Shown here piece after piece: positions 28,361 to 35,871 of a stretch of DNA of 64,000 bases. The notes below the pieces were generated by a model. That model was not told the origin of the DNA and ran no database searches. It saw nothing but the letters and a program-made list of their open reading frames with translations. How positions within the stretch are numbered: position 1 is the stretch's first letter; each line of letters begins with the position of its first letter. A program made the position numbers and the translations under genes. The stretch comes from an uncultured Alphaproteobacteria bacterium (GTDB lineage: Bacteria; Pseudomonadota; Alphaproteobacteria; HIMB59; GCA-002718135). The stretch covers positions 28,419-92,418 of the forward strand of contig CACNLM010000006.1 in the NCBI GenBank assembly GCA_902621305.1. Direction: 5' to 3'.

Positions 28361-29218
28361 TTAAAAATCGAGAATTTTTTTATATAGATCGGGCCTTCTG
28401 TCTCTAAAGTTACCCCATAATTTTCTATATTCTCTTGAAATTAACAAATCTAAAGTCGCAGTTATTATTCCTTCATCCTTATCATTCATACGATTTATTA
28501 CATTTCCAAGATGATCCAGTATAAAAGAATTACCATAAAAATTTAATTCAATATCAGCTTCGACCTCCTTCCCTATTCTATTCGAGGTTATTATAGGGAT
28601 TTGATTTGCAGCAGCATGTCCTACCATTGTATTAATCCAATGATCCTTCGAATTTAATTCAGGCATGTGCGGCTCAGAGCCAATTGCTGATGGGTATAAA
28701 ATTAAATCTGCGCCTTTCAACGTTAGTATTCTTGCACATTCAGGAAACCACTGATCCCAACAAATTGCGCAGCCAACTTTTGCCAGAGGGGTGTCAAAAA
28801 CCATAAAACCTGTGTTGCCTTTATCAAAATAATACTTCTCATTATATCCAGGTCCTTCAGGGATGTGAGATTTATTGTAAACTTCACTTAATTTACCAAA
28901 AGAATCAATCATAACTAGAGAGTTAAAAAACTTATTTTCTTTTTTTTGAAAAAAACTAATTGGTAATGAAATCTTTTTATCTTTACAAATATTAGATAAT
29001 TTTTCGAACATTGGATGGGAAGGAAAATTAATTGCAAGATCAAAAAATTGATCATTTTTTGTTGAACAAAAATAATAATCTTGAAATAATTCTTGCAGAA
29101 GTAAAATATCAACATTTTCATTTGAAGCTTTTTCAACTAAACTAATTGCTTTATTTAAATTAGCGTCAAAGTCTCCTTTAAGAGCCTTAAATTGTGATGT
29201 TGCTACTTTTACTTTCAT
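28361..29218 (-). CDS. aguB: N-carbamoylputrescine amidase
   Basis: Nitrilase-superfamily enzyme releasing putrescine, CO2 and ammonia from N-carbamoylputrescine. 285 residues from the ATG at 29218, chosen because it makes an ATGA overlap with aguA and begins with the family-typical VKVATSQF; an upstream ATG at 29245 would lie within aguA. Catalytic Glu in LLLQELFQDYYF, Lys in VYNKSHIPEGPGYNEK and Cys in GCAICWDQWFPE are present. Confidence 0.93.
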   Translation of the reverse strand: MKVKVATSQFKALKGDFDANLNKAISLVEKASNENVDILLLQELFQDYYFCSTKNDQFFDLAINFPSHPMFEKLSNICKDKKISLPISFFQKKENKFFNSLVMIDSFGKLSEVYNKSHIPEGPGYNEKYYFDKGNTGFMVFDTPLAKVGCAICWDQWFPECARILTLKGADLILYPSAIGSEPHMPELNSKDHWINTMVGHAAANQIPIITSNRIGKEVEADIELNFYGNSFILDHLGNVINRMNDKDEGIITATLDLLISREYRKLWGNFRDRRPDLYKKILDF

Positions 29219-30198
29219 ATTTTTGGTACATTCATTGTTATACAATGAATATTTCCTCCACCATAATTTATATTTTCTGTTTCCAACATCATAATTTCTC
29301 GATTTGGGAATAACTTTTCAAAAATTAATTTTACCTCATTGTCTTCCTTAACATTGAATTTAGGTAAGATAATTTTATTTTTACTGAAATAGAAATTTAT
29401 ATATGAGCTAATAATATTCTTATTATTAATCTTTTTTCTTGTAGGTAAAGGAACTTCAATTAAATCAAATCTCTGATTAGTATCTTTAAAAAATTTAATA
29501 AGATCAGCTTTGTTTTTTTCTAATATTTCATAATTAGGATCTAATTTGTGAGTTGTAGCAATTAAATATTTATTTTTTCCTATCGGGGATAATAAATTAT
29601 CTACATGACCATCTGTGTCATCTTCCATAAGTCCATTTTCAAACAAAAAAATATAATTTAAGTCAAACAAGAGCTTTAATTCTTTAATAATATACTCACT
29701 ATTATGTTTTTGTTTTCTATTTTTATTAAATATTACATTTTTAGTGCTAAATAAATTTTTTTTATCATCATAGGTTATTGCTCCTCCTTCAATGACTAAG
29801 TCAGAAGTTATTGTTGGGATATTTAAATAGCTTGAAATAAATTTTGATATTTTATTATCATTTAAATAATCTGTATACTTTCCATAACCATTAAATTCAA
29901 AACTAATTGATTTTAATTTTTCATCTTCTTTATAAAAAATTGGTGCAATATCTCGCATCCAAGAATCATCTAATTTACATTCTATAATATCTATATTTTT
30001 ATGATCAGTTTTATTTTGAATTTCATTTATGTCTTCTTTATTTGACAAAACAATAACATGCTCAGTTTTTGCAATTTCATTAATTACATTTGCAACTTCA
30101 TCTCTGGCCTTATTAATAAATTTACCATAAAGATCTTTATTACACGGCCAAGCAATCAAACAATATTGGTGCTCATACCATTCAGGAATTAGTTTCAT
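29215..30198 (-). CDS. aguA: Agmatine deiminase
   Basis: Hydrolyses agmatine to N-carbamoylputrescine. 327 residues of the peptidyl-arginine-deiminase fold: start PEWYEHQYCLIAWPCN, the DDSWMRDIAPIF loop, EGGAITYD, EDDTDGHVDNL with catalytic His, and the C-terminal nucleophile Cys in GGGNIHCITMNVP. First gene of the agu-pot operon; its start lies only 13 to 28 bases from that of the divergent HD-domain gene. Confidence 0.94.
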   Translation of the reverse strand: MKLIPEWYEHQYCLIAWPCNKDLYGKFINKARDEVANVINEIAKTEHVIVLSNKEDINEIQNKTDHKNIDIIECKLDDSWMRDIAPIFYKEDEKLKSISFEFNGYGKYTDYLNDNKISKFISSYLNIPTITSDLVIEGGAITYDDKKNLFSTKNVIFNKNRKQKHNSEYIIKELKLLFDLNYIFLFENGLMEDDTDGHVDNLLSPIGKNKYLIATTHKLDPNYEILEKNKADLIKFFKDTNQRFDLIEVPLPTRKKINNKNIISSYINFYFSKNKIILPKFNVKEDNEVKLIFEKLFPNREIMMLETENINYGGGNIHCITMNVPKI

Positions 30199-30211
30199 AA
30201 AATTTAAAAAT

Positions 30212-30790
30212 ATGTATAATTATTTCATGTCTAAAGATGAAGTAAAATTCACTGAAATGAAACATGGTGATAAAGAGGATTATGAGCTTCTTGCTAATTT
30301 TGAAGATAAATTTATTGAAGGTACAGCTGATAGAATAGTAAGAGTGCTAGAAAGTTTAGACAACTCTTTAGGTGGCTATAAGGTATCTAGATTAGAACAC
30401 TCTCTTCAAACTGCATCAAGAGCGTTACGTGAACAAGCTTCTGAAGAAATGGTGGTAGCTTCCTTATTGCATGATATAGGTGATGAAATTGCACCTCTTA
30501 ATCATTCTGAACTTGCAGCTGCAGTATTAAAACCTTTTGTTTCTGAAAAAACAAGATGGATAGTAGAACAACACGGTTTGTTTCAAGCCTACTACTATAA
30601 TCATTATTATGGAAAAGATAGAAATCTAAGAGATAAATTCAAAGGTCATGAATTCTTTAAAGACACTATAGATTTTTGTGAAAGATGGGATCAAGCATCA
30701 TTTGATCCAAATTATGATACAATTCCTTTAAAAGAATTTGTTCCAATGGTTCAAAGAATATTTAATAGAACACCTTATAGAAATTTATAA
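30212..30790 (+). CDS. HD-domain protein, candidate mixed-valent diiron oxygenase
   Basis: 192 residues (or 187 from the ATG at 30227). Aligning from memory with the PhnZ/TmpB family of HD-domain diiron oxygenases, the six metal ligands all appear: H63, H87, D88, H98, H121 and D160 (SRLEHSLQ, LLHDIGD, LNHSE, EQHGLF, ERWDQAS). The PhnZ substrate-site Tyr/Glu pair and the His in HDIGH are not kept; L53, Y56 and D91 stand there. A phosphonate is therefore unlikely; a carnitine-related quaternary amine is suggested by the neighbours. A plain HD phosphohydrolase is the alternative. Confidence 0.75.
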   Translation: MYNYFMSKDEVKFTEMKHGDKEDYELLANFEDKFIEGTADRIVRVLESLDNSLGGYKVSRLEHSLQTASRALREQASEEMVVASLLHDIGDEIAPLNHSELAAAVLKPFVSEKTRWIVEQHGLFQAYYYNHYYGKDRNLRDKFKGHEFFKDTIDFCERWDQASFDPNYDTIPLKEFVPMVQRIFNRTPYRNL

Positions 30791-31258
30791 TTATTTTTTT
30801 AGCTTATTGATTAGTGTAAGCTTACCTGCATCAAAGTTATTTTTATTTTCTTGAATAAATTTATCTATATCTTTTTGTTTTTCTAATTCTAATTCAGAAA
30901 CTTTTCTAATATTTAAATCAACATATAAAGAACAAACCTCTGTTGTTGCTGCTCTATAACCTTCAAGCTTATGTGTCATTTCTAATTTATAAATTAATCT
31001 TTTTTTATCCCTATCAAGAAATAACAAATTAATATCTACTTCATCACCCTCTTTCACTTCTTTGTCATAAGTTGTGTGTGACTCTACGGCAAATGTGGTT
31101 TTCTTCTCTGTTTTTGCAGAAGTTTCACCCATATTAAATTTTTGTAAAAGAACTTCCCATCCGGCATCAAAAAGATGAATATAAAATGCCAAATTCATAT
31201 GACCATTGTAATCGGTCCATTCCTTTTTAACTCTTCCTGAATTTAAATATATCTTCAT
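30791..31258 (-). CDS. Hotdog-fold acyl-CoA thioesterase, probably betainyl-CoA thioesterase
   Basis: 155 residues of the 4-hydroxybenzoyl-CoA thioesterase type: VKKEWTDYNGHMNLAFYIHLFD with the catalytic-region Asp and the NGHMN motif, followed by FAVESHTTYDKEVKEGDEV. In bacterial carnitine breakdown a thioesterase of this fold releases glycine betaine from betainyl-CoA. The divergent BKACE and carnitine dehydrogenase genes (42-base gap) make that the likeliest role. The 3' end abuts the HD gene. Confidence 0.8.
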   Translation of the reverse strand: MKIYLNSGRVKKEWTDYNGHMNLAFYIHLFDAGWEVLLQKFNMGETSAKTEKKTTFAVESHTTYDKEVKEGDEVDINLLFLDRDKKRLIYKLEMTHKLEGYRAATTEVCSLYVDLNIRKVSELELEKQKDIDKFIQENKNNFDAGKLTLINKLKK

Positions 31259-31300
31259 TGTTTTTCTTTATTAATTCAAAAAATATAGTAGTTTAAAATA

Positions 31301-32191
31301 ATGAATAATGAAGTAATAATTTCATGTGCTGTAACAGGATCTGGTGATACAGCAGGTAAACATCCTGAATTACCTATAACACCAAAACAAATTGCTGAAG
31401 CTTCAATTGAAGCCGCTAAAGCAGGTGCAGCAATAGCGCATGTACATGTAAGGGAGCCTAATGGCAAACCTTCTAGAAATTTAAATTATTATAAAGAAGT
31501 AGCAGATAGAATTCGTTCTTCTGAAACTGATGTAGTTTTAAATTTTACAACAGGTATGGGTGGTGATTTTGAAGTTGGGACTGGGAAAGATCCTTTAAAT
31601 CCGGTGGGAGCAAATACAGATATGATCGATGCATTAAGCAGATTAGAACATGTTGAAGAGTTATTACCTGAAATTTGTACTTTAGATTGCGGATCACTAA
31701 ATTTTGGTGACTCAAACATGACATTTATTCATACACCGATACAACTAAGAGCTGCGGCAAAAAAAATGCAGGAGCTTGGGGTGAAACCAGAAATGGAAGC
31801 TTTTGAAATGGGTCATCTATGGTTTGCTAACCAACTTTATAAAGAAGGTTTAATTGATGGCCCTCCTTTTTATCAAATATGCCTTGGCATACCTTGGGGA
31901 TCACCTGCAACAACGAGCGCAATGAAAGCTATGGCTGAAATGGTACCTTCTGAAGGTGTTTGGTCTGGATTTGGAATAGGAAGATCACAAATGCCTATGG
32001 CTGCACAGGCAGTTATTTTGGGAGGAAATGTTCGTGTGGGACTTGAAGACAATCTTTATTTAAAAAAAGGAGTTTTTGCATCAAATGCACAGTTGGTTGA
32101 AAAGGCAAGATGTATTGTTGAAGATATGGGGGCTTCTATTTTATCCCCTCAACAGACTAGAGAGAAATTAAAACTAAAAAAACATTTTTAA
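31301..32191 (+). CDS. BKACE-family enzyme, probable 3-dehydrocarnitine cleavage enzyme
   Basis: 296 residues of the beta-keto-acid cleavage family (formerly 3-keto-5-aminohexanoate cleavage): zinc ligands H47 and H49 in [18 protein letters not shown] loop, [11 protein letters not shown], and [10 protein letters not shown]. These enzymes transfer the acyl part of a beta-keto acid to acetyl-CoA, giving acetoacetate. Next to a carnitine dehydrogenase the expected products are betainyl-CoA and acetoacetate. Two bases precede the TTG of the dehydrogenase. Confidence 0.88.
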   Translation: MNNEVIISCAVTGSGDTAGKHPELPITPKQIAEASIEAAKAGAAIAHVHVREPNGKPSRNLNYYKEVADRIRSSETDVVLNFTTGMGGDFEVGTGKDPLNPVGANTDMIDALSRLEHVEELLPEICTLDCGSLNFGDSNMTFIHTPIQLRAAAKKMQELGVKPEMEAFEMGHLWFANQLYKEGLIDGPPFYQICLGIPWGSPATTSAMKAMAEMVPSEGVWSGFGIGRSQMPMAAQAVILGGNVRVGLEDNLYLKKGVFASNAQLVEKARCIVEDMGASILSPQQTREKLKLKKHF

Positions 32192-32192
32192 T

Positions 32193-33113
32193 TTGAAAAA
32201 TATTGCTGTCATTGGAACTGGTGTAATTGGTACCGGCTGGATACTTAGATTTCTCGCTAATGGTATAAAAGTCAAAGCATTTGATAAAAATTCTCAGCAA
32301 TTACATTTTCTAAAAGAAGAAATAACAAGAACAAATTTAATTATAAAAAAATTATATAATACCAAAATCAATTTCAAAAATTTGGAGATCGTAGACAATA
32401 TTGAGGAAGCAGTAAAAAATGCAGATTTAATTCAGGAAAATGTACCTGAACGACTATCTTTAAAAAAAGATGTTATAAAAAATATAAGTAAATATTCACC
32501 CTCAAATTCAATAATTGCTTCAAGTTCATCTGGTTTACTTCCATCAGATTTACAATCAAAATGTATTAATCCAAAAAGGTTAATCATAGCTCATCCCTTT
32601 AACCCTGTATATATTCTCCCTTTGGTTGAGATTGTAAAAGGTAAAAAAACTACAAATTTATATCTTAATAAAGCAAAAAAAATTTATCAAAAAATTAAAA
32701 TGAAAACATTATTGGTAGAAAAAGAATTACCAGGCTTTTTATCTGATAGATTGCAAGAAGCTTTGTGGAGAGAGGGGTTACATATTGTAAATGATGGATA
32801 TGCTTCAACAAAAGATTTAGATGAAGCAATAACTTATGGTCCTGGTATGAGATGGGCTCTAATGGGAACTTTTTTGACATTTCACTTAGCAGGAGGAGAA
32901 ATGGGTATGAAACATATGCTAGATCAGTTTGGACCAGCATTGAAACTTCCATGGACTAAACTCAAATCTCCAAAACTAACAAAAACACTTAAAGAAAAAA
33001 TCATTAAAGGCACAAAAAAACAATCAATGAATCATTCTATAAAAGATTTAAGTAATATAAGAGATAATTTCTTAATAGATTTGCTAGAATTAAAGAAAAA
33101 ATATAAATTATAA
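32193..33113 (+). CDS. cdhA: L-carnitine 3-dehydrogenase (3-hydroxyacyl-CoA dehydrogenase family)
   Basis: 306 residues; NAD-binding AVIGTGVIGTGWILRFL at the N-terminus, IQENVPERLSLK, SSSSGLLPSDLQ, and the catalytic His region IAHPFNPVYILPLVEIV. The carnitine group differs from fatty-acid enzymes in lacking CoA-site features and in segments such as ITYGPGMRWALMGTFLTFHLAGG, which is seen here. Uses a TTG start directly behind the BKACE gene. Oxidises L-carnitine to 3-dehydrocarnitine. Confidence 0.88.
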   Translation: MKNIAVIGTGVIGTGWILRFLANGIKVKAFDKNSQQLHFLKEEITRTNLIIKKLYNTKINFKNLEIVDNIEEAVKNADLIQENVPERLSLKKDVIKNISKYSPSNSIIASSSSGLLPSDLQSKCINPKRLIIAHPFNPVYILPLVEIVKGKKTTNLYLNKAKKIYQKIKMKTLLVEKELPGFLSDRLQEALWREGLHIVNDGYASTKDLDEAITYGPGMRWALMGTFLTFHLAGGEMGMKHMLDQFGPALKLPWTKLKSPKLTKTLKEKIIKGTKKQSMNHSIKDLSNIRDNFLIDLLELKKKYKL

Positions 33114-33115
33114 TT

Positions 33116-34123
33116 ATGACAATAATTTCAAAATATGTAGCTTTAAAAAATTATATACCCACTGGGTTACCTAAAGAAGAAGACTTTGAAATTAAATCTA
33201 AAACTTTAGAATTAGATGAAACAAATAATATTCATGTTCTTAATTCATGGATATCTGTTGATCCGTATATGAGAGCAAGAATGACAGAACGTAAAAATTA
33301 TAAACCACCCTTTTTACTAGGCGAGGAAATGGAAGGTTATGCAATTGGCTCAGTCAAAAAATCAAAAGATTCACAATTTAAAGAAGGGGATGTTGTTTTC
33401 AGTAATTTTGGAATGAGAGATAACTTTATTTGCAAAGGCGGTGATTTAAAAAAAATAAAAAATTCCAATCTTCCATTACAAACTTATCTAGGACCTTTAG
33501 GAATGACAGGGCAAACTGCATATATTGGTCTTTTTAATCATGGGAATATACAAAAGGGACAAAGTATTCTTGTATCTTCAGCAGGTGGAAGTGTTGGTTC
33601 AACAGTTTGTCAAATTGCAAAAAATTTAGGATGCAAAGTATATGCTAGTACTGGATCAGATGAAAAAGTTGATTGGTTAAAAAATGAATTAAATGTTGAT
33701 GTAGCATTTAATTATAAAAAAATTGATAACCTTGTTCTTCACTTAAAAGAAGTTTGTCCTGAAGGATTTGACTTATACTTTGATAATGTTGGAGGTGATT
33801 TTTTAGAGTCTGCAATTTTTCGAATGAAAAATTTTGGAAGAATTATTATTTGCGGAAGGATTTCTCAAATGAATTCAACTTCTGCTCCTTCTGGATTAAA
33901 AAATATGGCGCACGTATTAGTAAAAAGATTAACCATAAAAGGTTTTTTAATTTTTGATCATGAAAATGATAATGAGCCCTTTGAAACTGATATGCGAAAT
34001 TGGCTGTCTGAAGGAAAAATAAAGTTTAAAGAAACAATTTATGAAAATATAGAAAATGCTCCTAAAGCATTTATAGATTTACTTAATGGAAAAAATTTAG
34101 GTAAAATGTTAGTCAAAATTTAA
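33116..34123 (+). CDS. Medium-chain NADPH-dependent oxidoreductase (CurA/YncB type)
   Basis: 335 residues; starts MTIISKYVALKNYIPTGLP as is typical of CurA-like reductases, has ISVDPYMRARM, and a Rossmann part with VSSAGGSVGSTVCQIAKNLG and YFDNVGGDFLESA. No structural zinc cysteines, matching zinc-independent MDRs that reduce enones or prostaglandin-like substrates. It starts two bases after the carnitine dehydrogenase, so it shares that operon; its job in carnitine use is unclear. Confidence 0.85.
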   Translation: MTIISKYVALKNYIPTGLPKEEDFEIKSKTLELDETNNIHVLNSWISVDPYMRARMTERKNYKPPFLLGEEMEGYAIGSVKKSKDSQFKEGDVVFSNFGMRDNFICKGGDLKKIKNSNLPLQTYLGPLGMTGQTAYIGLFNHGNIQKGQSILVSSAGGSVGSTVCQIAKNLGCKVYASTGSDEKVDWLKNELNVDVAFNYKKIDNLVLHLKEVCPEGFDLYFDNVGGDFLESAIFRMKNFGRIIICGRISQMNSTSAPSGLKNMAHVLVKRLTIKGFLIFDHENDNEPFETDMRNWLSEGKIKFKETIYENIENAPKAFIDLLNGKNLGKMLVKI

Positions 34124-35563
34124 CTAAATTGTAACGTAGGGCGACGTCCCTCGATATTTTATATCTAATTTAAGTTCTTTATCAATTGGAGGAAAAGCTC
34201 TTTGCTGACATTCCACTCTAGGGCATATCCTACAAGAAACTCCAATTGGCATTTGTAATTTTTTATTATTTAGATCAATTCCTTCAGAATAAATTAGATC
34301 TTTAGCGTATTTCATATCACAACCTAGACCAATCGAAACAAAACTTTTAGGCATTCCATGTTTTTCAATTCCTTTCTCAAAAGCTCTTGCAATACAAAAA
34401 TATACTCGCCCATCAGGCATCTTAGAAATTTGAGGATGAATTTTTCCAGGATTTAAAAATGCAGTATACACATTCCATCTAGGACAAGAACCTCCATGTC
34501 TTGGTATATGAATACCAGATAAAGAAAATCGCTTTGACACATTTCCAGCAATATCTGTTTTTAAAAAATGAAATGGCACTCCTTCGTTTCCAGGTCTTTG
34601 AAGATTTGTTAATCTATGTGTAACTTGTTCAAAACTACAAGCATAATGATGCATCAAAATTTCCACATCATATTTATGTAATTTAGCACTCTTTAAAAAA
34701 TCGTTATAAGGCATCATAAAAGCAGCAGCGTAGTAATTTAATAAAGATAATTTAAGCAAAGGCTCTACTTCTTCTGACTCAACATTATTATCTTTAATAA
34801 CTTTATTGATAACATCATTAGCCTCTAAATAAGCAACTTGTGACGCTAAATGAAAGTTTCTTGATGTGTAAGTTAACATTTCAGAAAGATAAAAAATCTT
34901 TGAATTTTCATCAAATCTTTTTACTATTTTTTCATCTTCGTTTATGGTTACAATTTTAACCTCAATTCCATGTTTTTCTTTGAGATAAAGTGATAATTTA
35001 GATCCAGAACCAATGTTAGGTCCAGTTTCAAGACCTATTTCTTTTCTTAGATATTCAGAACTTACTTCTAAATCATGAAAGTAATTTTTATTTTCTTGAA
35101 GAATATCTGAAACAATTTCTACAGGTAGTCTTGTTGGTTTTTCTATTTGATTTGCATTGACATCCATAGTTTCAAGTCGATTTTGCATATCTTCTTTAAA
35201 GCTTTTAAAAGAATCATTTATTGTCAGTAATGCTTTAGCTATGTTAGGATTTGAACCAATGAAGTTACTTGTGTCGTGATTGGTTATCTTTAAATCATCA
35301 AAAATTTCATTGCTTAAAACATCCATCACGTCTGAAAGAAGTCGTTTGCTAGATTCTGTTGAAAAGTCTTTAATTGATAAATCTAATTTATCAGCTGCTT
35401 TAATTAGTAAGGAAAGCGGTATTTTTCTTTTTCCATTTTCAATTAAATTTAAATAACTGGGAGATATTCCAATAGTTTTTGATAATTCAGCTTGTGAAAA
35501 ACCCTTGCTTATCCTTTGTTTTTTTAACCTTGGACCAAAATTTATGTCAGATTCAATATTCAT
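34124..35563 (-). CDS. XRE-family regulator of the RamB/ScfR (short-chain acyl metabolism) type
   Basis: 479 residues: N-terminal helix-turn-helix (about 13-65, GFSQAELSKTIGISPSYLNLIENGKRK), a middle domain related to ImmA/IrrE, and a C-terminal DUF2083-like part. The peptidase HExxH is lost (NFHLASQVAYLE occupies the place), so it should act as a sensor only. Cysteines in GGSCPRW, YFCIARA, GLGCDMK and SCRICPRVECQ could bind metal or a cluster. RamB-type proteins control acetate, propionate or glyoxylate genes. It is the only transcription factor in the window, with paired boxes at its own start. Confidence 0.88.
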   Translation of the reverse strand: MNIESDINFGPRLKKQRISKGFSQAELSKTIGISPSYLNLIENGKRKIPLSLLIKAADKLDLSIKDFSTESSKRLLSDVMDVLSNEIFDDLKITNHDTSNFIGSNPNIAKALLTINDSFKSFKEDMQNRLETMDVNANQIEKPTRLPVEIVSDILQENKNYFHDLEVSSEYLRKEIGLETGPNIGSGSKLSLYLKEKHGIEVKIVTINEDEKIVKRFDENSKIFYLSEMLTYTSRNFHLASQVAYLEANDVINKVIKDNNVESEEVEPLLKLSLLNYYAAAFMMPYNDFLKSAKLHKYDVEILMHHYACSFEQVTHRLTNLQRPGNEGVPFHFLKTDIAGNVSKRFSLSGIHIPRHGGSCPRWNVYTAFLNPGKIHPQISKMPDGRVYFCIARAFEKGIEKHGMPKSFVSIGLGCDMKYAKDLIYSEGIDLNNKKLQMPIGVSCRICPRVECQQRAFPPIDKELKLDIKYRGTSPYVTI

Positions 35564-35579
35564 TTACAAAATTTACAAA
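35563..35579. promoter_or_regulatory. Paired TTTACAAA boxes at the regulator start
   Basis: TTTACAAA at 35563-35570 and again at 35572-35579, nine bases apart, overlapping the ATG of the RamB/ScfR-like gene. They resemble the TTTGCAAA core bound by RamB-type regulators, so autoregulation is likely but not shown. Confidence 0.5.
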
Positions 35580-35653
35580 AATAAAATATTTAAAGTAATT
35601 TTCTTTACATTAAAAATAAGAAAAACTCTAGTTTTTTTTTATATTATTATGTA

Positions 35654-35670
35654 TTTGTAAAATCTGTAAA
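35654..35670. promoter_or_regulatory. Paired TTTGTAAA/TCTGTAAA boxes before the small gene
   Basis: TTTGTAAA at 35654-35661 and TCTGTAAA at 35663-35670, again nine bases apart and in the opposite orientation to the pair at 35563-35579. They end one base before the ATG of a 59-codon gene. Same spacing and mirrored placement suggest one regulator acts on both promoters. Confidence 0.5.
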
Positions 35671-35671
35671 T

Positions 35672-35851
35672 ATGAATAGTAAATTAACAGAAAACATTAA
35701 TAACCAAAAAGAAAGCCTAGAGCAGAGTTCTATTGAGAAGAAGGTTCTTGAAGGATCTATAGACTCAAATTATGACCTTAATCTTGCTGATGGTATCGAA
35801 GCATACTACAGCGAAAGATACGGTTGGACTCTTAGAAGAAAAACTATCTAA
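35672..35851 (+). CDS. Small 59-residue protein, unknown function
   Basis: An uninterrupted 59-codon frame from ATG to TAA in the only large gap of this area. The product starts MNSKLTENINNQ and ends with an aromatic/basic segment EAYYSERYGWTLRRKTI. The second half uses ATC, TAC, AGC and GGT codons unusual among its AT-rich neighbours and resembling the highly expressed binding-protein gene at 42.3 kb. I do not recognise a family. It faces the RamB/ScfR-like regulator and carries the same paired boxes upstream, so it may be a strongly expressed target of it. No signal peptide or membrane helix. Confidence 0.65.
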   Translation: MNSKLTENINNQKESLEQSSIEKKVLEGSIDSNYDLNLADGIEAYYSERYGWTLRRKTI

Positions 35852-35871
35852 TTATATTAGATTTTAATTCT

